Shown here: piece by piece, positions 12,867 to 23,650 of the stretch
Layout of the letters: every line of letters begins with the position of its first letter
Position numbering within the stretch: the first letter of the stretch is position 1
DNA from: Helopsaltes ochotensis
Lineage: Eukaryota > Chordata > Aves > Passeriformes > Locustellidae
DNA: 64,000 bases
Reading direction: 5' to 3'
Assembly: GCA_013400155.1 (NCBI GenBank)
Contig: VXBM01000140.1
Coordinates: forward strand, 1,185,425-1,249,424
Translations under genes and position numbers: made by a program
Notes under the pieces: generated by a model
Database searches by the model: none
The model's input: only the letters and a program-made list of their open reading frames with translations
Told to the model about the DNA's origin: nothing

Positions 12867-13460
12867 TATGCACCAACCCGCTGTGCAGCTGCACAGGTGT
12901 CCACAGAGCAAGGCATCCTTCCTCCCTGCCATCACCACGAAGCGGTGCACGACCCCCAGCTGGTCCCCTGCACGTGCCCGCTCTTCTCCTGCCCGTGGGA
13001 AGGGCACCTGGAGGTGGTGGTGTCCCACCTGAGGCAGACGCACCGCATCAACATCCTTCAGGGCGCGGAGATTGTCTTCCTGGCCACGGACATGCACCTG
13101 CCCGCACCCACGGACTGGATCATCATGCACTCTTGCCTTGGCCACCAGTTTTTGCTGGTCCTCAGGAAGCAGGAGAAGTATGAGGGGCACCCCCAGTTCT
13201 TTGCCACCATGATGCTGATTGGCACGCCCAGCCAAGCCAACAACTTCACCTACCGGCTGGAGCTCAACAGGAACCAGCGGCGCCTCAAGTGGGAGGCGAC
13301 CCCCAGGTCGGTACTGGAGTGTGTTGACTCTGTCATTTCGGACGGGGATTGCCTTGTGCTGAACACTTCCCTGGCTCAACTCTTTTCTGACAACGGAAGC
13401 CTAGCGATAGGAATTGCGATAACCACCAGCAAAGTTCACAGCTCTGAAGCTGAAATGTGA
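12867..13460 (+). CDS. SIAH3: SIAH3, terminal coding exon (partial protein)
   Basis: This is the last exon of SIAH3 (seven-in-absentia homolog 3), 197 codons plus TGA. Counting from the exon start, residues 35-59 hold the remaining half of the SIAH zinc finger (C37, C42, H54, H59; CPWEG). Residues about 60-185 form the TRAF-like substrate-binding beta-sandwich, with blocks such as GAEIVFLATDMHLPAP, WEATPRSVLECVDSV and NGSLAIGIAI, ending SEAEM. No RING domain is encoded, as expected: SIAH3 lacks the E3 RING of SIAH1/2. In human cells SIAH3 has been linked to restraint of PINK1/Parkin mitophagy; that is family knowledge. The first coding exon is not visible, so the protein here is partial. A GTG-initiated frame at 12897 is only an artefact of the upstream intron. 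The exon is much more GC-rich than its flanks. The only real alternative is another SIAH paralogue, but the short Cys/His finger and missing RING favour SIAH3. Confidence 0.95.
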   Translation, partial: YAPTRCAAAQVSTEQGILPPCHHHEAVHDPQLVPCTCPLFSCPWEGHLEVVVSHLRQTHRINILQGAEIVFLATDMHLPAPTDWIIMHSCLGHQFLLVLRKQEKYEGHPQFFATMMLIGTPSQANNFTYRLELNRNQRRLKWEATPRSVLECVDSVISDGDCLVLNTSLAQLFSDNGSLAIGIAITTSKVHSSEAEM

Positions 13461-14270
13461 GGGGGAGGAGGAAGAGGAGGAACAACAGCAACAACAATGG
13501 TGCTCTAGCTGCCTTCTGAGAGCCAGAACTCGTGGACATTTTTTTGGGGGGAGGGTCTCAGGTCTTTTATGGTATTTAGTACTCGTCCACGGTGGGCATT
13601 ATGTAAACATCCCGTGGTTACGGTCTCTGTGTCATGTATTTACCGTTTTGCTAATACAATTTTATGAGAAATTTTAAAGAGGCTAATCAATTTATTGTCG
13701 CTCTCCAGCAGCACTGGAAACAACACTTGTTAATGAAAAGTGCACCTAGGGTGACTCACAGAAACCTTTAGCCTGACCATGCTATGCAAATATGTTCCCT
13801 CATTGCCGATCTAATGGACCAGAGGCCCATGTGCCTGAGGAAAGGTCAAGTATTCCACTAGGGGAAAAGAGCACCCAGGTTTCCATATTAGCAATAGTGA
13901 TTTAACTCCTATGTTTTGGGTACAGCCAAGCTCTGCGAGGGCTGGCAGTTTCAGAGCTCCCTTCAGCTACTGAGGAAAAAGCTTTCGCACTCAAACAGTG
14001 AAAGCTTAGAGGAAAAAGTCACCCCGTCTTCTGAGCAGAGGCTGGGAAGCCTCATCCTGCATTAAATCAGGAATGAGAGCTAGTGGGTGGTCACGGTGAG
14101 CATGGTTATATCTCACTCTTGTATCATAAACAGCAGGGACAGTTTGCCAGGTGATCTGGCCACAGGATGGACATAACCATACCCAGCCATTGGGGCATTC
14201 ATCTTTCTAGCTGCTGTTTCCTTAAGCATTCAAAAAGAGATTTTCAGAAAATAAAGTGTAAGAAGGGTCC
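13461..14270 (+). other. SIAH3: Probable SIAH3 3'UTR
   Basis: Non-coding sequence follows the stop codon. It begins with a purine-rich stretch and a short CAA-rich run. Two candidate polyadenylation hexamers occur: variant AATACA at 13653-13658 and canonical AATAAA at 14250-14255. I place the end just after the canonical signal, but usage cannot be decided from sequence alone. Confidence 0.5.
14250..14255 (+). terminator. SIAH3: Candidate SIAH3 poly(A) signal AATAAA
   Basis: First canonical AATAAA hexamer downstream of the SIAH3 stop that I could find. The weaker AATACA at 13653-13658 would give a much shorter UTR. Confidence 0.45.
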
Positions 14271-17200
14271 TAAGCTGGGTACTGATCTTGCTACTGAATT
14301 CTGCGAGTTAGACCCTCAGTTTATGCTGCTAAGTATTGATTTACAGCAGTATAGATAGGACACCTGTTTGCAAATTGGCTTTGAGATTTGACATGCACTC
14401 CTTTGAAAAAAACCCTCAATGTTTTTTCCATTGCATACATTTTGTGGGGCGGTGGTGAGGGGTGACTGTCACTTTCTTCTCTGGAGCGTGTTTCACAAAT
14501 AGTGATGGTCACAAAAAGGCACAGACTTCTCCAGGAGCTTCTCCCTTGGATGGTTCCTTGGGAGCGAGTCAGAGGCAGGTGCTGGCCATTTCCTGTCACT
14601 CATTCCCATCTGCAGTCAGGCATGTTTCCTCCACAGCCAAGAGCAGGAGTGAAATCCCACTGCAGTAGGTAATGTGTTGAAGGAGGGGGCTCAACAGATA
14701 ATGTGACACATGAGAAGCATGGGAAACTGTCTTTTCCTGTTTTCCCTTCTGCCTGTGTGTGCTGTGGTCTGGCTGCTCCTGAATGCTTTTTCAAGAAACA
14801 TCTGGTGGGTTGGGTCAGTTAGTAGCTACAGAGACTGAGGCTCATAGCTGGAGCCCCTTGGAATACCAAGGAAGGGCTGGAAACAAGCTAAGAGCAGTCT
14901 TTCCATGTTTCAAAATGCATCTCACTCTAGCTTTGGGTAGGCAGAAACACTGACGCTGATCTTTCCCACCCATTGCTCTCCTGAGGATTATTATAAATGA
15001 TGCATGAAGTAAAACGAATTGCAGTTTTCCTGAGATGAATGCCATGCAGGTAAATGTCTTCTGAGGTATAGATGCACCTTGCCTCCTTACCTGGAATTTC
15101 ATAGCAGGTCAGAGAAGGGTGAGGGTCTTTTCCACAGGCTGCTCATGACCACGCAAGCTGAGGTCTGAGGAAGTCTCAGTCCCTGTAAGAAAACACTGGA
15201 GCATAGCTTCCCAGCTCTCCCACCTCTGAATTTAGGGGGCCAAGGGTGGCATACTGATTTGCAGTGCCTCACTGGAACAGGCTGGCTTCAGAGTGGCTGG
15301 CTTTTTCCCCTGCGATGTTAAATATTCAGGACCAGCAAATGCTGCCCTTTCCCTAAATGATAGCAATAAATAAATCATTGTTGTTTTTGTGGACTGAAAC
15401 TGACTTCTCCAGCTCCTCTAACAATTATTCTGCTGCTGAACTAAAACAAAGCTAAAGCAATAAAACCTCAATAAAACCAGTTCCTCTAGTTTAAACTTCT
15501 TGAGCTCTTTGTACACAGGGGTAGAGACTAAATGTAGTGATGCTTTTATTGCCTGACCACAAGTTCTAGGGGGAGGTATATTACTTATTCATTTTTTCAG
15601 TCTGTTTACCTCTTGTTAGTTAGCACCATTTTTTATTGAAATATCTACTGAAATGCAAGTATTCTGGGGCATGGTCCTTGCCAAAGGACCAGTATATTTC
15701 TGGCAGAATGAGTGTGACAGTATCAGCTCTCTAGAATGGGTATCTCCATCTCTTGCCAGCACCCTAGTTTTGAAGGAGGCATAGTGGAAATGTGACCTCC
15801 CCGACATAACCTTCCACACCCCCATGTGTTCTCCTCCCAGAGTTTTTTTGTGACCACACCAACAGTTCAGTTTTTCCATTTTGTTTTCAGTCTTCTCCCC
15901 TCATCTATAGCTGTCTTTCTCAGCCCATTCTCAAGCCCTCACCTGTAGTTTCACCCTTTGCCTTGCAGAGCCCATGGCACCTCTTGCCTTCTCACATTTG
16001 TACCCCCCATTGGTGCCATTGTTTCAATCATTCTCACTGCTTTCTGAAGCCAACCAAGTAACCTCCTTTATCAGTTTTCTCCACATCTGCAAAGACCCAG
16101 CTCTGGCAGGGATTTCAGAAATTCAGATACATTGGAGTACTGATGAAAATCTGTCCAGTAAGACTCCTAGTAAAGAAAATGAAGACGTATTTTGGGGAGA
16201 AATGAGATATGGTTGCCTAAATCCTGCTTTCTTAAGCATCTCAACATGAAGTGCAAGTGTTTTAACGTATATTTAAGGACTTTCTGCCACAGAAGACATT
16301 CTAATTCTGTCATAATTCAAAGCCTATGAGCAACCTTATACTGCCATAAAGCAAAGGTGAAGCAAATATTCCACATGGTAGGACATAAATTCTAAAATGC
16401 TGGCAAGTAGGATCAACAATGAAATTCAGTTTGCAAGCATTCTTTCAGTGCTCATGGTATAACATTTTTTACAGCTCTGTGTATGGTTGAAAGGCAGCTG
16501 AAACTTGGTTTCCTAAATTTGATCTGAAATCAGGGCTTCTAAAATGAATTTTGTACTCTAATATTTTGCATCTTTATAATGTATTAAATCTGAATTCCTG
16601 CCTTCCTGTGAAGAGCATAGCCTTACATCTCTCTAAAGTAAGGAAGTACCCTTCATGTGGTACAGGAGAAAATGAGATCTTTCAAAATCGCTATGCAGCT
16701 GCAAAATTCTGTTTTCCTAACTACCTGAGAGTCATGTTCCCTCTTTGTTTTGGTGGGGTTTCAGTTGTTTTTTGGTTTTTTACATAGACAAAATATTGGC
16801 TTTGAGTTTGTGGTTTTATTTTTAGGATTTTTATATATCTCTGTTCACAGATGGATTTTCTTGTGCTTAGTTTAGTAAATTGCAACAATAATTTCATCAG
16901 GCTGAGACAGATGGATTGCTACCAGACCCACTAGAAAACCTACTTAGATTCTTCTGCACTATTCATCAGACACCATGGGAATGTAAATGTCAGATCTGCA
17001 GTAAAACAGCATTGGTGCTTTCAGCTCAGTACCATTACAAATTTAGCTCACATCATGTATCCATGACTCTTATAAATCAGCTGAAGCATCCTAAGTCTCA
17101 TCATCTTGCAGATGACAAAGGATCTTGCTGTACCAGTGCTGGCTATAGGGCTTGTTGAGTAGGGTAGTAGTCCTCACTGGACTTGATATCACACCCTCTG

Positions 17201-20067
17201 TTTCATACTATCCTTATGAATACAGGCCAGTAAACTACTGAAGGAACAAGAAGTGGAAAATTCTGGACAAATTAGGACTAGAGCAAAATAAGTCCCTTAC
17301 AATAAATTGCTGGATGCTACTGCATGGCTCTCTCTTTTGTGCATCAGAGGAACTAAATCCAATTGACAGCACTGTAGTACCGGTGATTTCTCTGTTTTTC
17401 TAGCCCAACACACACCTGAAAAACATTTGATTGGGGAAGAGTCTGTCAGAACAGACTCAGATGTATTTCTTCTGCAATTGAATCAGAAACACCTTCTCAC
17501 ATGGAAGAGCTGCAGATTTTGAACTGTTCAGACACAAGCACAAGTTTTTAATTTTTTTTCCAATAAACTCAGTCTGCTCACACCATCAGAGTGAAGGGTG
17601 GAAAATAAAGATTGCCATGTGTCATCACCAGAACTCTTCACACACAAATATGATTCATCTTCTGCAGAGAGGAGCCTGCAGAAACAGAGAGGGTTTCACG
17701 GCAGGGTAGCACAGGGCAGCACCTGCAGGCTCCAGAGGTGTGCGCATGGACCCGAGGGCAGAGCTCACCCTCCAGACAAAAACTACTCAACAGGAACCCC
17801 TCAGAGTGTGGTCACAGCAGGGCTGCCAGGAAAGTGATCGGACCTCCTGGAAGTAGCAAACAGCGGGAGTTAAGGCTCTGTGTAGAGACATTTCTTTTCT
17901 CATCAGCACCTTCCACTTGGCTACAGGGTCTCTCCTCTCCCGGGAACCTTGTCTCTGGAGCAGTGCAGGTGATCAGATCACCTGGGTCTGCACGTGAATG
18001 GTACTGCACAAGGATGCTGCATCGTGAGTGCAAACCCCCAGCCCCAGTCCTGCCCGGCTCCTTTGGGTTTGGGGGGTACCCAGCTACCTGCATCAGCTAA
18101 TGATTCTTCCAGGTCCCTACAACAGATGGTTTTCCTGTCTTTCATCTGCATAGCTCCCACCAGCACAGTAAACTACTTGCTGAAAACCACACAATCATCA
18201 CATTAAACCTCTAACTCATACCCCTGGCTGGGAGTACAAACACTCATTCTTTCTCTCTCCACACAAGCAACAGACTAATGCATAGCTTTCTTATCTTCCT
18301 TTGGGATCTGCCACTCCAGAAAACACGTATGAAAGATAAGGAGGCAGTGATCATCTTCAAGGGAAGAATGAGGAGTAACTTTCCTTGCAAAGATGAACTT
18401 CTCATAGTATTTTCACAAAAGGATGCCAGGCCCCAAGAAACTAACAAACTGTAGTGGAAGGCAAATGGGAAATACAAACTGCAAAGCCTGCTGTCCTTCA
18501 ACTGGAATGAGCTTTATGTCTTCTAGGTAGGGAAAATCCTCCTGAGACATTGCCTATCTGAATACATCACTTAATCTTGTAGAGAGCTCTGGGACAGAAA
18601 GGTTCTTCCTGTTAGAAATTGCATCAAGTAACCTTATTGAAGATAAATGGCTTTGAACTTTCATAGCAACAGTGATGAAGTGCTTCAACATCCATGCAGT
18701 ACAGACTGAAAAATCAGAGCTTTTAGACAAAGAAATAAACTTATTCAAATGCAAATGTGAGATTTAGGGCAGAGTTTCCAGTTTCTCAAAAGCACTTTTC
18801 TTATTGCTGAGACTGGATGTCTGCATAGCAAGAGATATTTCACTGCCAGCCAGGTCCTATTGGCTTGAGTTCAGGAAAAACTCAGATATTCTTTGTTTCT
18901 CTGCTAAGTGAGATCACTTTAAAAAGTAAAGCAAACACCATAATGTATGAAACAAGTCTGGAAAGGATCTTTGTTTTTCCAATCAGACTGCCTGGTGAGC
19001 AGACTGTGGGGAAAGCACTACATCTCCCACCTGTTCAAGGTGAATCCAGACTGGCAAGCACAGTCTATGTAGAATTTTTCTTCATGGTACAATCTCTGCT
19101 TCAGCCACTGAAGGTAAGAGCTGCCAAGCAGCTGGCTTGAAGACTTTGATGACTCTGAGATTGTTCTCTAGATATCTACTAATATCAACTTTTAGGCTGA
19201 GATGATTTCAGGGCAAGAGACAGCAAGGCTCCACAGAGGCTCTGCAGGGCTCCTCAGCGTGAGTGCATGGAAGGGATGGAGGCAAGCCTCACATCTCTGC
19301 CTCTGCTTTTCACAGAAGGACCACTAGATACACCCACAGGAACAGTCTGGATCTTTCCTAGCAAACTGTGGCAGATAGCTGGGCCTCAAAACTGGATGCT
19401 ACCATTCTAGAATGTTTCAGTTTAACAGCAGCCAAAATCAATGTGAGTCCCTCCTTAGCTATGAGAATTAAAACAGGATGTTGCACATCAGAAACATTAG
19501 CCCCATTCTTCTCACCATCAGATATTTCCTATTTCAGGATATAGGTTCCTCTCTGGCTTCTGACAATGACAGTAGACCACAAAACATGGCTGGGTGCTAT
19601 TGCAACTTCCACAGTACAGTTCTGATCCAGAGACAGATCTCTGGAAACTACAGTAACACAAATGAATAATTGTATCATATACTAACATGAAATAATAACA
19701 CAGTGAGGGCTGCTAACATCTTTAAAAGTAGCAGCTGATACTGAAAGGGGTCATTACTTTAAGCAAGCTTCAGGAGAGGCCTGTGGTTTTTCCTAATTGA
19801 GATGTGGAGGGAGATATCCAGAAGAGTGACAGTCTCAGGACTACTCTGATAACTCAAAGAAATGCTGAATGAAAAAAAAAAAAAAATCAGCTACAAGAGT
19901 CCTGAGTGAAACAGAAATATATTGCTGTTGCCTCTGGGCAGCAGTTTCTTGTGGCATGTGTCCTTGGAAAAGGAATTCCAATAGGCAGAGAGGGTTGAAC
20001 TTCAGCATGTTACAGCTACAGCACTGTCACTTCCAGAGTTTTCACTAAGAAATACTTAATCAGGACT

Positions 20068-20069
<2 letters not shown>
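14271..20069. other. Intergenic, no gene seen
   Basis: About 5.8 kb of ordinary-composition avian intergenic DNA. Open frames are short, unrelated to any family I know, and without supporting splice or start context. A short A run lies at about 19870. Confidence 0.5.

Positions 20070-20161
<92 letters not shown>
20070..20161 (+). repeat. 92-base uninterrupted poly(A) tract
   Basis: Ninety-two consecutive A residues with no interruption. No AATAAA lies in the preceding 150 bases, and no obvious target-site duplication flanks it, so it does not look like the tail of a recognisable retrocopy. The Phe-repeat frames on the minus strand are artefacts of this tract. Confidence 0.95.
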
Positions 20162-20164
<3 letters not shown>

Positions 20165-23009
20165 TATGAATATCCACTGGATGGTGTGACCAGTGTGAGA
20201 GCTGCCAAGGAGATTTATCCAGCTTCCTTTGGGTAAGCTTCCATGCAGCTCCTCTGCTGGAGTGGCAGAAGACAGGGACAGCCCCAGGTATGAGGAGGAG
20301 TGGCTGGATTCCTGGCAGACTGTAAATTGTTGTTGGAATTGTACAGTGACTGTGTGTGATAAACTCCCACGCTGAAAACCAGTGAAGATTAAACCTGAGC
20401 CCTTCAGCATTGTATGTCTGCACTGGCTGACACTGACAGCCAGGCTCTGGATTATGGCAAACTTATTTGCCTTACAGCCTATTACACAGGACTGGCACGT
20501 GTTGGTGGTTGTGTATGCACTGAGAAGTCATGTTGAAAAAGTATTTCTGCATGAGATATGTCCTTAGTGTACTGAGGGCAAGCCATCATACTGTCTGTGC
20601 TGGATGACACCTCACCCATGCCTCCTGATTGCTCTTCTCTCTGCTGGAAACCTGGAGGAACCAGAGCTGAATCATCAGCCATGGAGATCTCCAGGCACTG
20701 AGGCCTGCAATGAACACCAAAGGGGAGTTCACCCTGGAGGGGCCATGGCCATGCACAGAGAGAAACACCGAAGAGCACTGACTCAAATACGGAGAAATCT
20801 TTGTATATGAGCCATAAGGTCATGTTTCCACATATCAGAGGATTTATTTCTGCAAAACACATTCATCTTCACTCAAATTGCAACCTAAGTGAAAGCCCTG
20901 TCGTGACTTGGGAAGTTTCCATCTGCAGTGGTGGTTGCACTTCCCCTTTGGCCTCGAAGACTGGCAGGTGAGATGGGCTCTCAGTTCCTCAGTGACATGA
21001 CCTTCCTCTATAGGCACAGAGTAGCTCTTCTCCAGGCTCGGTGATACTCCCCTAGGTGCAGACTTGCCACAGAAACCCCTCTGCACCCTCTGGCCACAAG
21101 ATCAGAATGATCCTTCCCAGCCCCAGACCCGTAAAGCTGTTTTGTTCACACTGCATTCCTGGGAGGTCTGTGATCTGACTACAGCACAAGCCAGCACAAG
21201 CATCAGAAGCCATCCTGCCATAACAGTCCCACTGCTTTGTCAGGTTAAGACACTTAACCATGGTGGGTCAGCTGCCCATCCTGGAGTTAAATTAACCCTA
21301 CACTTTACACCCATCTACAAGGCTGATATACTGTCTAACAAAACAAACCCCATTCTCCTCTCCTGTCTGCCTTGAGCAGACACAACAGCCAGTTCTAGAG
21401 ACAGGTCTGAACCACCACAATTAAGTTAGAAGCTAATATGCAGGTGAACATTGACAGTGGGACAAATGATAGCAAAATTTAATTCGGGTGCAAGGACTAG
21501 TGGACTTCATCAGCAGCTCAAGGAAAAATGAGAAATGCTGATACTGATTATGGTAAACGGGGATTATGGTAAACGGGGATTATGGTAAACGGGGATTATG
21601 GTAACGCGTCCAAATGCAAAGGTGACAGGTAAAAGACTCACCTAGGTCAAGAGGTTTTTCTGGAGCAACCTTTAGTTTTGCTGTTAATGCCCTGGCAGAA
21701 GGCTGACGCAGCTTGGTCATTAGACCAGTCAGATTGGGCAGCAGCCAAGAACAGCTTTTATTCATTACATGTAAACTGAGCAAATTGCTCAGGGACGGGA
21801 GTCAATAAACATGGACCCTCATGGCACAGTTTTCCCAGAGTGACCTTTCAAAGTATAATTGCATGTTAAAAGACTCTATGGGGGTCTCTGCTCAGAGAAG
21901 CACTAATCGAACTGGACTGGGGACTTATTTGTACTCAAATGGGAGTGTGTCAGAAAAGGCCAGTGTAGTTAAGAACTGCTTTGGGGTAGCTCTCATGTAA
22001 GGCTGTAATCAGGAGAGCTTCAAAAATTTTTGGCTTCAGGCTCTTTGGGGAAAGAAAGAAATAACAGTGGTGATGCTGGGAAACATCTTCATTATCGCTA
22101 AAATCCCTATGGCTTACTGCTCTCCTCTCATCCAGTGGTGATAACCACATTCAGATCACTTAATCTAGGGGAGATTTTGATTGTGTTCATGGAGATACAT
22201 GGCCCCGAGCATGATCCTCAGTCCCTCGGACCACAGCCTTCCAGCTGCAGCTCCGGCTCAGTGTCGTGGGGTTTGGAGTCACCATCCATGAGAAGAGGTG
22301 GCTATCCTCTCATTAACACACCACCATGCTTCTTCCCTGGCAAACAGCCTTGCCCCCAGCCAAACACTCCACAAAACTATCCTTATTCCTCCACAAGTAG
22401 CAATCTCATCTCTTTCCAATGCTTAAAGACCCTCTCTTTAATTCCTTTAAAATGAATATTTTCCAGCTGAAAAAGCGAACCCAAACCACCTTTGTATTAT
22501 GTCAACATAATTTCAGAAGTATTCATATCCCCAGAGGGTTAGGTGATCCTGGGCTTCTCTTCATCCTTGTGCTAGATGCCACATGTCATAATACAGTGTC
22601 ATTTCCCAGGACAGACACATTGAACCCTAAGGCAAACTAGCTCAAGGCATTGCAAATCGCACAGCAGGCAGAAAACCATCAAGAGACTGAAAGACATCCT
22701 CCCAGTTGCAGCGAGTTAGAAAGAGGCATCAAGGAGTGCACTTAGGAGTGCTTGGAGCTGGGCTGACAAGGTGAGCACTGCTGGAACTTGGCAGAGGACT
22801 GTGGAGGACTGTTCATGTCACTTAATCCAAATGCTTAGATTATCCTGAGATGCTGAGGAGTGTCCATCTGTGAGCATCAATGACAGAATTGCAAAAGCCT
22901 TATCCTCTTAAAATTCAAGCAGTATCACTGTGCTACTATGTCAAGAAAATGATTCCTTTGAGAAATTGAAACTGTTCTTTTTTTGGGTAGACAATGCAAG
23001 GCTGATCCT
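20162..23009. other. Intergenic, no gene seen
   Basis: About 2.8 kb without recognisable genes. The one structured element is the 16-bp tandem repeat at 21546-21606. Confidence 0.5.
21546..21606. repeat. 16-bp tandem repeat, about 3.8 copies
   Basis: Unit gattatggtaaacggg is repeated with copies starting at 21546, 21562, 21578 and 21594. The first three are identical; the last diverges after gattatggtaac. The surrounding sequence is unique, so this is a very young or actively homogenised minisatellite. Confidence 0.95.
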
Positions 23010-23650
23010 TACAGAACCACAGAATTGTCTAGGTTGGAAAGGACTTCTAAGATCATTGAGTCCTACCATTAAACTCAGCATTGTCAAGGCCACCTCTAAA
23101 CCATGTCCAGTGCCACATCTCAAATCTTTTAAATACCTCCAAGGATGGGGACTCAATCACTTCTAAAGGGCAGCCTACTCCAATGCTTTACCACCCTTTC
23201 CATGAAGAAATTCTTCCTGATGTCCAACCTGAACTTTCCCTGGAGCATCTTGAGGCTTTGTCCTCTCATTCTGTCGCTGGTTGCCTGGGAGGAGAGACCA
23301 ACCCCACCTGGCTGCACCCTCCTTTCAGGCAGTTCTAGAAGTGATAAGATCCCCCCGAGCCTCCTTTTTTCCAGGCTAAACAACCCTGACTCCCTTGGCC
23401 ACTCCTCATCAGACTTGTGCTCCAAACCCTTCCCCAGCTCCATTGCTCTTCTCTGGACACATTCCAGCACATCAGAGTCCTTCTTATAGTGAGGGGCCCA
23501 GAACTGAACACAGGATTTGAGGTGTGGCCTCAGCAGTGCCAAGAGCAGGGGAACCATCCCTGCCCTGATCTTGCTGGCCACACTGTACCTAATACAGGCC
23601 AGGATGCCATTGGTCAAGCACAGACTTGCAGACAAGCACAAATAACCTGC
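23010..23650 (-). mobile_element. CR1 LINE 3' fragment
   Basis: A nearly continuous minus-strand frame (23641 to 23153) encodes the end of the CR1 ORF2. Visible blocks are ILACIRYSVAS, LLRPHLKSCVQFWAPHYKKD, VQRRAMELGKGLEH, GLFSLEKRRLGG and FRLDIRKNFFMERVVKHW. The non-coding 3' end (gaaccacagaattgtctaggttggaaagg on the plus strand, near 23013) is the standard avian CR1 terminus. The frame is intact for about 160 codons, so this copy is younger than the one at 2.1-3.4 kb, but it lacks the RT catalytic core and the endonuclease. Confidence 0.93.

Noticed and set aside
12840..13379. 179-codon minus-strand frame opposite SIAH3
   Set aside because: It is the antisense shadow of the GC-rich SIAH3 exon; codon composition and the homologous protein are on the plus strand.
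20016..20423. Phe-repeat minus-strand frames
   Set aside because: Translations of the poly(A) tract, not genes.
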